Source: Parelaphostrongylus tenuis (lineage: Eukaryota; Nematoda; Chromadorea; Rhabditida; Metastrongylidae). From it: a DNA stretch of 64,000 nt. This document shows positions 12,641-24,199 of this stretch, piece by piece. Below the pieces are notes generated by a model. It was given only the letters and a program-made list of their open reading frames with translations. It did not search any database and was not told where the DNA came from. Position 1 is the first letter of the stretch. Every line of letters starts with the position of its first letter. The position numbers and the translations under genes were made by a program. The stretch is from contig JAHQIW010004639.1 of the NCBI GenBank assembly GCA_019055375.1, positions 1 through 64,000 on the forward strand, read 5' to 3'.

Positions 12641-12994
12641 TCAACATCTACAAAGTCCTACGAATCTACGTATGCGCTTGGCTGATGCTCCAGGATTTTT
12701 GACCTCTAATGCTGACCAATTGGCCTTTTCATAGAGTCTTAATGCAGTTAAGCATTCTACAATCTCTGCTACAGGCATGTTCAATTTTTCACGGAACGGA
12801 GAGAATGAAATCTTTCTCGGCAAAGATGCAACCAATTTCTCGGTCCACAAAAAGTGGAGTTAAACTGGCTTCGACAAGTAGAACCTTTGTGCGTGCTGAA
12901 CGGCATCACTATCATCTCGTTGCCTTGTCGTAGTTATTTCGTACCGAAGATAAACTAAACGAGAATTCTCCGCTCCAAATGCATTCAGGATGTG
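12641..12994 (-). pseudogene. Coding-like frame with one internal stop
   Basis: Starting after an ACGATAG acceptor-like site, the frame reads HILNAFGAENSRLVYLRYEI, then QRDDSDAVQHAQRFYLSKP, meets one TAA (about 12867), and continues in the same frame for 70 more codons including EIVECLTALRLYEKANWSAL. Either a gene copy with one nonsense mutation or a gene with a small intron over the stop. A 69-nt in-frame intron from GTTCTA to CCGAG is possible but has a weak acceptor. It could precede the exon at 12234. Confidence 0.33.
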
Positions 12995-13584
12995 CTATCG
13001 TAATCTATGGATGTAGAAGTAGGACTGGATGGCAGGAAGAAATTGCGACGGAGAACGTAAGGAGTTCACTCTTTTATATCTGCAATCGTAAGTCATAGGA
13101 AACCAACCCAGTTGTGATTTGAATGACAGCAGACATATTGTAGTTTCAGATTAATTTGTACTTTGATAAATTTAGTAGTGCCCTTTACTTTAGTATTAGA
13201 TCTCTCCATCAGAAATTAGCTTCATTCGACGATTGTGCGATCCATTGCTGAAGTATGATTTCTCGAACAAGTGTCAATAAGCGAACAAAAGATAATTGAC
13301 GTAAAGGGGAAATGTCACTTTCTTGCGCCAAGACGTACCCAACGAAAGCACGTTGTAAACAGGTGTTCCAATGGATTTGTTACGTTGTCTGCGAACATCT
13401 TCCATCCTGTTAAATACTTCAAAGCTGCATATTTTGATGAAGTAGACTAGGATTCTGATAGGTACATTCCTCTAGGCCGATTGATTAATAATCACGTGTA
13501 CAACCACTGTCTTGAAAGAATGATTATCACACGGCAAAAATTTCTTCCCGGCCCGAATAAAGTGTTTTGAACGTGAAATAATTT

Positions 13585-14023
13585 TTATTTAGCACTTGAA
13601 GAGAACATAACATGGTCATTCCTGAACCTGCATCGACGCACAACATCGATGAACTGTAAGAATTGCTGATTGCAAGACAATGAAATGATTCAAATAAGTG
13701 CTGAGGCATAGACATAATGTGAAACAGGGCCATTTAGGTACCTATACTATGAAATATTTCATATTTTCCCTGACTGCTCAGCTTACATGGAGTTGATACT
13801 GATTTTTATTTGGCTAACGATTCGACTTCGCTAAGTGCAGAGGCATTGATTCCAGCTGATTAACCAAGGTCATTCTTCCGATAAGCGTGTCCACGACTAC
13901 TTGGAGCTGAATTAGTGGAGCACCGCTTGGATAAGGCATCGTCTTTCGCCATTGTTTTCTAATTCGGAACGGTTCCTGACTGTTGTCGACTGACAATGGT
14001 TCTTTTTTATGACGATAACCCAC
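13585..14023 (-). CDS. Candidate exons, unrecognised
   Basis: The frame 14023-13814 reads ..MPYPSGAPLIQLQVVVDTLI and on with balanced codons. Exon 13653-13585 follows a TTCTTACAG acceptor and reads FIDVVRRCRFRNDHVMFSSS to a TAA that overlaps an AATAAA-like signal, as often at nematode 3' ends. A GTTAAT donor after GRMTL would join them in phase 0, but it is not a strong site. Function unknown. Confidence 0.25.
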
Positions 14024-14659
14024 CCTACGTTAATCTGTATTAGATTAGCTATCACATAGTGAGGTAATCCTCCATTGAATCAAGTCGAATCTCGGCAAGT
14101 ATAAATAGTATACTCTGAACTGCTCACCTTACGAGAAGTTGACGTATAATTTATATTTAAGGTTGGTGCTTAAACTTCTTCTTTTTTAGAGCCGTAATAA
14201 ATCGGATTCAATATCCACAACTTGAATGACAATCACCTCTGAAGCAGACGAAGGTACGTAATGTCAACTGCATGGAGTTTTGTAACAACCTTGTATGAAT
14301 TTATAAACGTGGGCAGAGAATATAGCTTTCATCATGAGCGTCTTAGCTAACCACCTATTCAAATGGCATGAACAGATGCATTTTCACGCTAGATACTTTT
14401 GCGAAGCAGAGAAACATTCGCTATTATCTGTAAAGTGGGATTAATGGTTGATGGCCTCACTTTTTAGGCAGAAGTATGCTACGCTCAGCAAAGTAATACC
14501 ACTATGACTGCCCAACTTCCGGAGCTAGATAGCGCTGCAGCGGGTAGGAGTTCAGTACGTAATAGCCCTTTCTAGCATTCTGTAACCTCAAAACCGCCCA
14601 AGATTCTTGCAAACGCTTCATAGATATCTCAGTGCTTTTTTGTTTTGTAAAAAGCTTTT

Positions 14660-14872
14660 CTAGGAGCGCTTGTCAACTGGATTGAAAAGTACTTGATAGA
14701 GTTGATTATGACCTGAAACAAGGTGCTTGATTCTTACGCGCAGTTTCTAATGCCGCGATCCCTTTCATATCTATTGCCGTTGTTTTGGAGACTGTAGGAT
14801 GTTGATTGGAGCTGAACACACACAGACCGTACTCTACAAGGATTTTGGTAATTACTTCCTTAGCAGAAATTT
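14660..14872 (-). CDS. Candidate exons with a 25-nt gap, unrecognised
   Basis: Exon 14872-14738 follows a CCAAAAACAG acceptor and reads ISAKEVITKILVEYGLCVFS, then HPTVSKTTAIDMKGIAALET, to a GTAAGA donor in phase 1. Only 25 nt later a TTGTTTCAG acceptor leads into 17 in-phase codons (HNQLYQVLFNPVDKRS, stop at 14660). Twenty-five nt is shorter than normal nematode introns. The gap may be an ultra-short intron, or an insertion in a decaying gene, or the second part may be chance. The first exon looks convincingly coding. Family not recognised. Confidence 0.38.
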
Positions 14873-15097
14873 CTGTTTTTGGAGGAAGTAGAGAACACCG
14901 CGAATTGCAAGGAACGAAATCCAAAAACCACGAAAAAATTTCGAAAAATGTTTTGCGACTGTCTCTCAGAAGTACACCGTTGCGAACATTATTGGCGAGA
15001 GATGCGGACGACTCACTATGTTCCTCCAAGATATCAACAGGAAAGCCAAACTACAGAGCTGCTGATATCAGAAAGTCCAACTGATAAGTCAAAGTGA
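14864..15097 (+). CDS. Candidate terminal exon with basic Cys-containing tail
   Basis: After an ACTTCCTTAG acceptor the frame runs 77 codons to TGA. The centre is basic and Cys-containing (KTTKKFRKMFCDCLSEVHRC) and the end is Ser/Thr/Glu-rich (TTELLISESPTDKSK). That resembles the cytoplasmic tail of a membrane receptor, but there is no membrane segment here. It overlaps the opposite-strand exon at 14872 by 9 nt, so one of the two may be false. Confidence 0.28.
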   Translation, partial: QKFLFLEEVENTANCKERNPKTTKKFRKMFCDCLSEVHRCEHYWREMRTTHYVPPRYQQESQTTELLISESPTDKSK

Positions 15098-15099
15098 AG

Positions 15100-16095
15100 T
15101 TTCATAAGCCGTTTCAAACTATGAACATACACTCAATTATTTAACGCTATGCAGACGGCGATGAAGGAGTCGTAGAGAAAGGAAATCATAAGTATTAGGA
15201 AAAACTTTATGTTGCAAAGAGTATGAATAACGTTATCAGGGATATTATCAACGACTAGATCAAAATACCTCTGATCCATTAGCCAAATTTAGCATCTCTC
15301 GCCGACAGCGCAGGATATCTACTCTGGAGAAAACCCCAAATCATCCTACTGCTTTACAAGAAAAGAGACCTAAACGATTTCGCGATTGTTACCACAATAA
15401 TGTGTAATGCATGCAGTCTGCAAGATTTTATCCTTCACAGTTCTCTGAGAGGTATTTGTACCAAGAAATAGGCAAATTGTATTGTTTGGATTAAATAGTT
15501 ACACAGCTCAGCAAGGAAAAGTGGAAAACCAGGAAAAATTTGCAAGAGGGTCGAGGACGTATTGATGAAGGCAGAGAAGAAGTATCGTAGCAACCTCTTT
15601 TCTTTTTTACGAGCCTTCTTGTAGTAACTTATACCTCGGACCTTAAGTCACGCGCAAAATGGAAGTTGTTTGAATGGATGGGCTCTTGAGCAACGAAGAG
15701 AGAAGCTGGGAAGCAATTTGTACAGACCTTCAAAGAATATGGACGCTACTGAGATGGTCGAAAAGAACAAGTCACGCGTTTTGACACCAACCGATGGACA
15801 AGGGCTGATGGTGACAGTTTACCGGAGGTCAAACTAGCGGTAGTATAGAATAAAGTAAAAAAACCACAAGAAAAACGATTGACAAAGAGCAACAAATAAT
15901 GATGTACACTACTTGTTTGTACGTACGAAAAAAAGTTGACAGAAAAGTATCTATTGTATAACAACCTCACGCCATTTCATAAAAGTTAAGCACATCAATC
16001 TTTGACGACCACTCACAGCGTGGCCGATCAGTGCATTGAAATTAGGGATCTTTGCACTGCCCGCACACATAATCGACTACTTAAAAAGACTTTTT
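15100..16095. other. No gene recognised
   Basis: Only a 74-codon minus-strand frame of hydrophobic and aromatic residues without splice support. Confidence 0.45.
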
Positions 16096-16099
16096 CCTA

Positions 16100-16690
16100 A
16101 AGTCTTAGTGGTCATTCGATAGCTAAGAAAGATCTCGACATTTTCAACGATCTATTCTCAGTTTCAAATAATGTCGCATACTCAAGCATTTTTTGCCGAA
16201 CGAAGCTCGCACTTGAGATTTGTAATAATTATTCGATAGCTTTAATCTCGACGATTTTGATAGTTTACTTGAAATTTCGAAAAGATCTTTTGCTGCGCTG
16301 TAAATCGGATAATAGTGTTGCATTTCACAAGCGGCGCGCATTCTTTGCTCCGGTATGTGGATCGGATTTCGCCCATTGGCATCAAACCACACGCTTTTGT
16401 AACATTGCACATACACCCTAGCCAAGAAATGCGCGCTGAGTGCGAAACTCAGACTTCTTTTGGCTGCAACAGCTCAGGCACAAAGAGGTCTTCTTTGAAA
16501 ACAAGCGTAGCATGAAATTGTTAAGATTTGTGTTATTGAATGACATTGAAAGCCTAGAAGAAAAGTTGTGTCCACCAAATCAGCCCAAATGTGAAACAAT
16601 TTTTTCTACTGCAAGATCTTTTTTGAAACCAAATGCACAGCTGAAATTTTCGAGACTCAAGCCTTTGATGATCAATAAACTTAGGAAAAA
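16100..16690. repeat. R3 repeat, palindromic, with a partial second copy
   Basis: The left arm has TTCGATAGCTTTAATCTCGA and CTTGAAATTTCGAAAAG. The centre is GCGCGCATTCTTTGCTC...AAGAAATGCGCGC. The right arm is its inverse and includes GAGTGCGAAACTCAGACTTC. The 116-codon plus-strand frame (16440-16790) over it is a by-product. Confidence 0.7.
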
Positions 16691-16799
16691 AGCAAAAAGA
16701 TACATACACTTATCTGATGGGGCTGAAAATGGATGCGGATATGGCAAAAGAAAGGAAATCAGTATTTATTTGATAATCAGCGATCAGTAAAGATTTGAT

Positions 16800-18220
16800 T
16801 TTTGAGGATCGCCCTTTTACTTTCAGCTTACATAAGGGAGGAAATGGATCTAGAAAAATCATTTTAAGAAGTTATAATCACCCGTATCCGTCTTTATGTA
16901 CGGTCGTCAAGAGATCAAAAGCCAAGCTCTATTCATGCTCTAACTTTGACTAGACAACGTTTTAAATTCCACCACGCTGTCGAGCACTTACTCATTTAGA
17001 TGCCCACCGTAAGTTAATTATAATTGGGCCAGATAAAGCCACTAGCAAAGCTCAAATATTTCAACTGTGTATATATAATGTATGTGTGAATATATACTGT
17101 ATATATGTATATATGTATATGTGTATATATATTGTATATACTGTATGTATTCTGTACTGTATATACAACGTAATAAGAATAATAGAAGAAAAAAGGATTT
17201 TTCAACAGAAAACTAATGCCTGCTTTTAACGGGTTACATGCAGAATGTTGAAATAGGCTCATTGAACGATGGCATAAAAATGAATTGGTCAGATAAATCT
17301 GGTAAGAATGAACTGGAAGCTCAAAGGTGAGCACTCAACATTGTTAAATAAGATCAGACTTTCTGAATGATATTTGGGAGCAGAAATAAAGCTTTATGCC
17401 TTTCTATGCATTTCATTCTTTTCTGTTTTTATCCCACGAATTTCTCCCGAAAGAGTTGAAGGTGTAAATGCAATTAAAATGGCGATGTCGACAGAGTATC
17501 ATTCTTTACAACAATAATCATAGCACGAATAATATACTCAACAGATCACGGGATATACAACTGATTGTTTATTTTATTATAAAAGTGATAAATAAACGAA
17601 ACTATTATAGTAATAGTATATGTTTATTAACAAATGATGAGTAACAAATGAGTCATAACACAGAAAAACGATATTAATCTTTTTTACAATAATAACGCGT
17701 TAAATACATAGATTGCATTATTCCATTGATTATTTTGCTAGATATAGATTTATTGGAAATTTCCACAGCGTATCGTTTTACGTAGATGACATTAAGATGG
17801 CACCTTCATCCTCAGGGTTATGGTGATTTGATGTTTTTCCAACAGTCGAGAACTAGTTTGGAAGTTTTTTGATCGCTTTTAGAGTGGCGTTATCACAAAT
17901 TCTGTCAGCGCGGTTTGATTCTTGGCACAAAACTAGAAGTACTGCAGACTGCGCTCTGATCATTGTATGTTGGCTTTTGAGAAGAGCCCAAATAAATGGC
18001 TCTTGTACTAATTATATGGTTATAAAATACGCTGCTCTCTCAAAATAAAACACCAGTATACAGCGGCTGATAGTATGGTCAACGAAAACTCACAAATTAC
18101 GACAGTTAGAGTTCGCGCTCGTCGACCGTCAGTGCTGGATATCTACTATTCGGTCGCAACATTGCGGCAAAGGCCGTCGGCTTAGCCCCTCGTTCATAAA
18201 GGAGGTAATTTTCAGATTAA
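16800..18220. other. No gene recognised
   Basis: Contains the TATATG repeat and otherwise AT-rich sequence. Confidence 0.45.
17065..17165. repeat. Imperfect TATATG/TGTA repeat
   Basis: About 100 bp of degenerate TATATGTA-type units. Confidence 0.85.
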
Positions 18221-18227
18221 ATCGAGC

Positions 18228-18292
18228 ACTACACACATGACACACAACACATACACACGCATACACACATACACGCACACATACACACTATA
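18228..18292. repeat. Imperfect (CA)n / ACACAT repeat
   Basis: Runs of ACACATACACACGC-type units on the plus strand. Confidence 0.85.
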
Positions 18293-18394
18293 GCAACTTA
18301 TACACATTCGTTGCTATATTCTCTATGATTTTCTCTACATTATAGACAACATGGAACAGTAGACTACTTAGGCAAGACTAAAGGACGGAAGGAA

Positions 18395-18505
18395 CGAGCA
18401 CGGCGATGAGGTCCCGCGCGGAGGATGATGATGTGATCTATCATCAGCGCAGGCGACGGGCCGAGGGCGGGTGGCGGTCGATCATCTGAGGCTAGTTCAC
18501 TGCAT
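18395..18505. other. GC-rich island
   Basis: Unlike its AT-rich surroundings, this stretch is rich in GGCG and GGGC (for example GGCGACGGGCCGAGGGCGGG). It contains a GATGATGATG run and a short inverted match (GATGATGATG..ATCATC). I see no open frame, tRNA or rRNA pattern in it. Confidence 0.5.
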
Positions 18506-19050
18506 TACTTGGTTGTCCTCCCCGTTCCTCGAAATTTCTTCTTTCATATTGTCTATTTTTATATTTATCCAATGATGTTTGCGACCTAATGTAGAGAACA
18601 TGGTGTTGTGTGTACTAGTCAGACCCACTTCCCATTGTACGTAGGGTTCTTTAACACTTTATTTCATGATTGTCGATTACTAGACGCTTTATTAACAATT
18701 GTAATTGCAAGCTCTGGCCAGGGAGACACGAATATAGTGAGGGTCATGTGCGACTCAACACCGGGTTACAGATATCAGGCTCTTGATATCGGTTTTGATC
18801 ACACCATGCTGACGCAGTCATGACTTCTGTAATATTCACGGGCTATCAACCCTGCATATCACCCCGGGGTCTTGTCTTCCGAGGCCGACCCATTCGATGT
18901 TTACAAACACTTTGCTCAGTATCAATACTTCTCATGAATTGTGCGTTTATGACGTGCTAATACACTATCTATGTGTAATTCATTTATGATCGATCGAAGT
19001 ACGACAGTTCATCGATCTAATGTATCTTTACATGATGTATTGTTGAGTCG

Positions 19051-19121
19051 TTATTGGTGGTTCAGTGGTAGAATGCTCGCTTGCCACGCGGGCTACCCGG
19101 GTTCGATTCCGGGCCGCACGC
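19051..19121 (+). pseudogene. Degenerate tRNA-Gly(GCC)
   Basis: 71 nt match tRNA-Gly: an intact A box (TGGTTCAGTGGTAGAATGCT), anticodon GCC at 19083-19085 in a TTGCCAC loop, and a B box GGTTCGATTCC. The acceptor stem does not pair (TTATTGG against CCGCACG) and the T-stem has lost one C, so it should not be functional. It is probably a tRNA pseudogene or SINE head. It lies just before a 150-bp (TA)n/(CA)n tract. Confidence 0.75.
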
Positions 19122-19319
19122 AGCATATATATACGTGCGTCCAGGCTCTGAAGGAGGCGGATCACCGAAACATCAGCCAAATTACTTTTACTACCACTAT
19201 ACCAACCTCGTGTCAGCTAATCAGGAAAAGTTTTTCCGATTTTCATATGTCACTTAATAAGTCAAGGTTTATAGATAGTCGAACATTTGAATATGTGTTT
19301 ATAAATACAACATACACCC

Positions 19320-19345
19320 CAAATATATACATCTTTTATATATAC

Positions 19346-19407
<62 letters not shown>

Positions 19408-19485
19408 GTGTGTACAGCACACGTGCACGCAGTATGCACGCATACGTACATACACACATGCATGCACACACAAATCGACATGCAC
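19320..19485. repeat. (TA)n followed by (CA)n-like tract
   Basis: About 65 bp of nearly perfect TA units, then CACACGTGCACGCAGTATGC-type purine/pyrimidine alternation to 19485. The open frames across it on both strands are artefacts of the repeat. Confidence 0.9.
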
Positions 19486-20403
19486 ACAAAATTCAGTATG
19501 ATATGCGTAACTAAATAGGATACTTTCAATGACAGGAAACAATTAACAAGCGTAATGGAATGAATAAAAAATAATTAGCCTTGAAAAGAATCGCGGAGGA
19601 TATAGTTAAGTATTGCCAGAAATCCTACACGAATGTGGCAGTAAGATAAGAATGCTGTCTCTTTAGAAGACCTAGACGATCACAGTCATAATTAGTTACC
19701 AACTTTTCAATGGTGATGCTGTCGTTCAGCAAAAAGCCATTGGATGATGCGCCTACGATTTGATGAGATTGTATTGTTAAAACATTAGCCTATTGTTTCT
19801 GCTTAACGTACACTTACTTGGACGAATATCAATAAGACTCTCCGTGAACTGTCCCTCAGAGTAATCAAAGCCTAGCGCTCCATGCTGATATCGCTTATTT
19901 CTTTATTGTTTGCAAATATACTGAGGTAAAAAACGCAGTCATAAGTTGCTAACCATAAGAAGGTAATTGAGTATGCTATCCAGAGAAAAAGATTATATGT
20001 GACATTAGAAAACCCAAATAGGATCAAATGACATCAGAAATTCTATTGAAGACTATACAAACTGCCAAATAGAGGTAGGTGGAGGAAAGCTTAGGATAGC
20101 ATAATGCGTTGTTGTGGTGGTGGCAATGGCAAATGAAACGAGATATCGTTCCCGGACAGGTGGTTAAAAGTCACGCAAGGTCAGCTCTATTTGATGCCTA
20201 TTATAGTCAGCCACTCTACCTACTGTTAACAGCATTCGAAGCTTTGGGATATCCAGATTATCTTCGGTAAGTAATAGTTATACGTTTGTCAACAATTGCA
20301 CCACAATATCCAATAACTGGGATAAAAGGAAAAAAAAAACGGAAAATCTTTCTGCTAGATTGCTCCAAGATATCGCTCTCATCGTGGCGAAATGTGGAAG
20401 CTT

Positions 20404-20462
20404 ATGGTGATGATGATGTTGATGATGACGATGTTACTGCTGTTGATGACGTTCATGATGAT
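20404..20462 (+). repeat. GATGAT/GATGTT trinucleotide repeat
   Basis: Imperfect GAT-rich triplets giving a run of Asp and Val in one frame; treated as simple sequence. Confidence 0.8.
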
Positions 20463-20814
20463 ACAAAAAAATGAATGAATAATACAAACAGCAACTAGAT
20501 ATGCTAACGTGCGCAGGTTAGCTCAAGGTAAATCGCTCAACAAAGCCAAGCCCTTCATCCATCAGTAACTGGTCGGTATAACCAGTAATGGACTCTAATT
20601 GCCTTCAGTGATTTTATAGCATTGAGTAAATATTACGATAACTGCCTACTACGCTATATATTCCAGCAAACTTGCTCCATTTTCTATTGAAAATTCGAGC
20701 TCAGCCCTCTTGAAATGTCTTAAACGAAGCCACAATCTTCGACTTTTGTTTACTGCCTACTTGTTTATTCGCTAGTAGAGCACGATATGAACCGCAAATA
20801 TAGGAATGATGAGA

Positions 20815-20925
20815 CATCAGCAAAACTGGGGACCCAGCGTGGAGTGGAGTTGAATCCGTCATCATGCTTTCTGGAGGTCTAAGTGTTACGCACTACGCCA
20901 TAGAGGACCTCGTGCTATCTCTTTA
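20815..20925 (-). repeat. tRNA-derived SINE-like repeat
   Basis: On the minus strand, TATGGCGTAGTGCGTAACAC (A box) and GACGGATTCAACTCC (B box) in tRNA spacing. Confidence 0.55.
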
Positions 20926-21989
20926 AGACCATGTTTTGACCTTATGAAAGCTAAAGTTTGACTTCGACTGTAGCATCAGCTCAGGTGGTTTCGATGCTGA
21001 TTTCTGCTCTTCAAATTAATTCCGTTGACAGGCCACTGCTATTAGCAACTAATACCGTAGAAACTTGCTTGAGGAGTGTAAACTAAGGGGCTTCGAGATA
21101 CAGTGGATAACACCTAAACCTTTGGAAAAAGTAATTGAGGGTTTGAAATCTAATTGGGGTTCCAAGCATCAAAACCTTTCTATACTGTTACCTAGATGCT
21201 TTCTCTAAATACCAGTAACAATGGTTTTTTTTTTGAATGCATTACATGGCGATGACTCTCTACAGGAATAATGTGACAAAAAAATTTGTTTCTATCAATT
21301 TTAAAGTACTTAGAATTACAGTAAACTTCATTAAAAGCAGTGAAAATTATCGACTACAGATTATCGTCCTGAGATCCTCTGTTTACATCCGGGCAGCACA
21401 AAACTTATTGTCCTGATTTTTCTCTGTCTAAACTCGTGTTACCAACATACATCAGACAGAACAGCATGGAATTTGTCGAAGAGAACGCGCACATGTTCCT
21501 AATTCACCTTTCGTAACAAGCGATGGCTATTGCCGCGAATGCATGGTAAAGTTCTAACAATTCAAGTTTCGTCTTGAAGTTTTGGGAAGTTTATCTGTAG
21601 ACAATTTCAAGATCATGAGAATGTCATGCAAAAACTGTACATGCTACTAGATAGATACTGTGAAGTCCTTTCTATGAGTATTTACAGCTCTCAACTTGTT
21701 CATTGCGCTATTCACTTCTTCCCTGCACATTCGCTACGAAGTTGATTTCGCGATAACAAACGATGAATTTTCGTAATGTTCAGTGATGCACTTTATCATA
21801 AACCGAGATGATCAGCGATACTCTGGTTCAACGTTCTTCTTCAACACTTTTCATTCAATGTACGTCATAAGAAATGACTAAGTTTGGCTTTCTTCAAAAT
21901 GCAAGCAAAATCGTCTCGATCAGCATCTCATAACTTTCATGAAGACAATGTTTTCGACTAGAAACGGAAGCAACACTTGATTTGTTGGA

Positions 21990-22065
21990 AAATGTTTGTG
22001 AAGGATGGAATTCAGGAGGCGATTCGAGTGCAAGTACTGGGATACGCGCAGTGAACTATGATGAG
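21990..22065 (+). repeat. S1 SINE 3' end
   Basis: AGTGCAAGTACTGGGATACG followed by CGCAGTGAACTATG matches the S1 tail at 9.3 kb. No tRNA-like head is visible upstream, as in a 5'-truncated copy. Confidence 0.5.
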
Positions 22066-22734
22066 GGGTCGTGCAAAAGATTACAAATAAATAGTTATTA
22101 TTGCACCTAAAAAATCATTATGACTGGAGAAATCTCAAATTGAGTTTGAAAGCAGCCATTACCTTCGCATCGTTTGACTGCTATAGAGGCCATATCGTCG
22201 CTAATGTATTAACGGGAAATCGTATGCTTCAGATAAACTAGCTTCATCGCATAGGGATCAGTTTGAATTTCGCCAGTGCAAAAACTTTGCTCATAATAGG
22301 TGACATAGAGATGGTGAGAGAGAACTGGGATGCAAATTTTTTGCCTAAAACTCCTATTCAATTCGATATTGTTTAGGCAGCATAGCTCGGCGTAATGGCG
22401 TGCAAATCGGATTTAAGAGTTTAAGAGATCAATGCCCCGATTCAATCAGCCGTCACGTTTCATCCCAACAAATCGCTTCAATTCTCTAAAACCATTCTAT
22501 TGTCATAATGAAAGTGTTACCAACTTCAAAATCTTTCTCTACTTTTGAACTATTATTCGTTCAAAAACAACGGTCATACCCGAATAACTGAGCTACAGGT
22601 CAAGGAAAACACAAGAAATCTCTATAAAATTTTTATACCTACAATGTTGAAGGCATTCTTAGTCTTCTATAAATAAATCGCTATTTTACCTCTTTTGAGG
22701 CAAAGCCTTTTTCCTGCAGAAAGATTTATTTACC

Positions 22735-22835
22735 GTACATCTAGTGATCTTTCTGGCTTAAATCTCGACGATTTCAAAATTTAACTTGGCTTTTACGAAA
22801 GCCTTCCTAGTACGTTGTTGCATCGAAAATAATAA
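22735..22835 (+). repeat. R3 repeat fragment
   Basis: TTAAATCTCGACGATTTCAA followed by AACTTGGCTTTTACGAAAG and GTACGTTGTTGCATCGAAA match one R3 arm. An (AAAT)n-rich stretch follows to about 22915. Confidence 0.65.
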
Positions 22836-23044
22836 ATACAAAATAAATAAATAAATACTATTTTATAAAATATGAATAAACACATATATTTGTTATGTTA
22901 ATAAGAATAAATACTATATTTCACGCGCGGTTTACTTCGTCCTTTCGACTCAGATTTACGAATAGATCTTTATTAGAAATAGCTATAGTAGATATCGATA
23001 AATAGAATATCTATGAAATCATGACGATGATAGAGACATTGAAG

Positions 23045-23160
23045 AATGAGTGGTGGCGAAACGGTGCCAGTTGTGCAGTGATAGGAGTAGAACGCGGGTT
23101 CAACTCCAGCCTCAGGTCGGATTTTTGCTCACCACTCAGTTCTTTTGTGTGCATTCGAGG
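23045..23160 (+). repeat. tRNA-derived repeat
   Basis: GTGGCGAAACGGTGCCAGTT and CGCGGGTTCAACTCCAGCC (B box), then CAGGTCGGATTTTTGCTCAC, which recurs at 41.94 kb. Confidence 0.5.
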
Positions 23161-23179
23161 CTAAACATGTCTTGTGAAA

Positions 23180-24180
23180 AAGTCTTTATAGTGTGCTGTA
23201 AGAGCAAGAAGAGTTACGTTTCATTTTCAGAGTTAGCACGTAAGAGATAAATACGAGTCCAAAGCTCATCGAGCCAGTCGCGTTGTATAAGAATGTTGAA
23301 GAAATTTCGAAAGCTTTTTGGAACGGAAAAGTCTCCAATTCAATGACAAAAATTGAGCACTCTCGAATCACTCGATTGGCGCTGAGCGCAGTAATTTCAA
23401 CTGTCACCTCGAAAGAGTGCGACTTTTGTAAGTAATTTGAATATCTTTCTTCGTTTCGGCAAAACTTCTAAACTTTACACGAGTGTGCTCTATAGAGACC
23501 TCCTCGGAAACCAAGTCGAAAATCAGAACCAAAAATCTTTTTTATCAATCGCTTAATAGATTATTATAGATATCTGGCGAAAAGTCAAGTAAAGACGCTT
23601 GGTTTGCAAAACCGACACTAAAAGCAGAACACATTTTCTTTTGGTCGTTGCTGCAGCACAATATACTTCTATCAAAAAGTTAAGCAGACTATTGGAATCA
23701 CTGTTTCTCAAGCAATCGGATGATTGCCAAAACTCGAATAACAATTTTCATTCCAAGGAAAAACAAACATAGATGCATAACACGCTACACACTCGAAAGA
23801 CAAAACGTAACTTTTTCTTCGTTGCTAAAGAGCACCAAAAAAGTCTTTTTAGAAAACAAATCTAGAGTTAGAATTGAAAATTTTCGGCTCTCGAATGACT
23901 AATAAAAATTTAGTGAACAACGCGTGCCTTACGAGAAAACCGTTAAGAGTCCAGTGCATCATTTCGGTATACTTGATCTCGAAGAAGCAAATTTTTTTCA
24001 AAAAAAGTCGTATCGCTCACAACTCTCCAAAATTTATCACCAACTCTTGAATAATTTTGAAACATGTGTTTTTTTTTTTTTGATAAAGCGACATTTCGAT
24101 CTAGAATATGTGGCAGCCATTATTGAAGAACGCAGAAAAGTTCTGCGAGAAAACATTGCTGAATCACTCTGCTAATAAGC
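23180..24180. repeat. R3-related repeat cluster
   Basis: Blocks such as GAGCACTCTCGAATCACTCG, TTCTTCGTTGCTAAAGAGCA and TTTTTAGAAAACAAATCTAG recur at 52.0-52.7 kb in the same order. Short frames here, up to 83 codons, derive from the repeat. Confidence 0.6.
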
Positions 24181-24199
24181 CGCTGAGCCACTGCCCCAA

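Larger units (their letters stand above)
19490..22730. other. No gene recognised; SINE fragments
   Basis: Contains the GAT repeat and two SINE-type fragments. No supported exon. Confidence 0.4.

Noticed and set aside
16440..16790. 116-codon plus-strand frame
   Set aside because: Covers the right arm of the palindromic R3 repeat; similar frames recur in other R3 copies.
18971..19542. Long frames on both strands with Tyr-Ile and Cys-Val-His runs
   Set aside because: Produced by the (TA)n/(CA)n tract and the tRNA-Gly relic.
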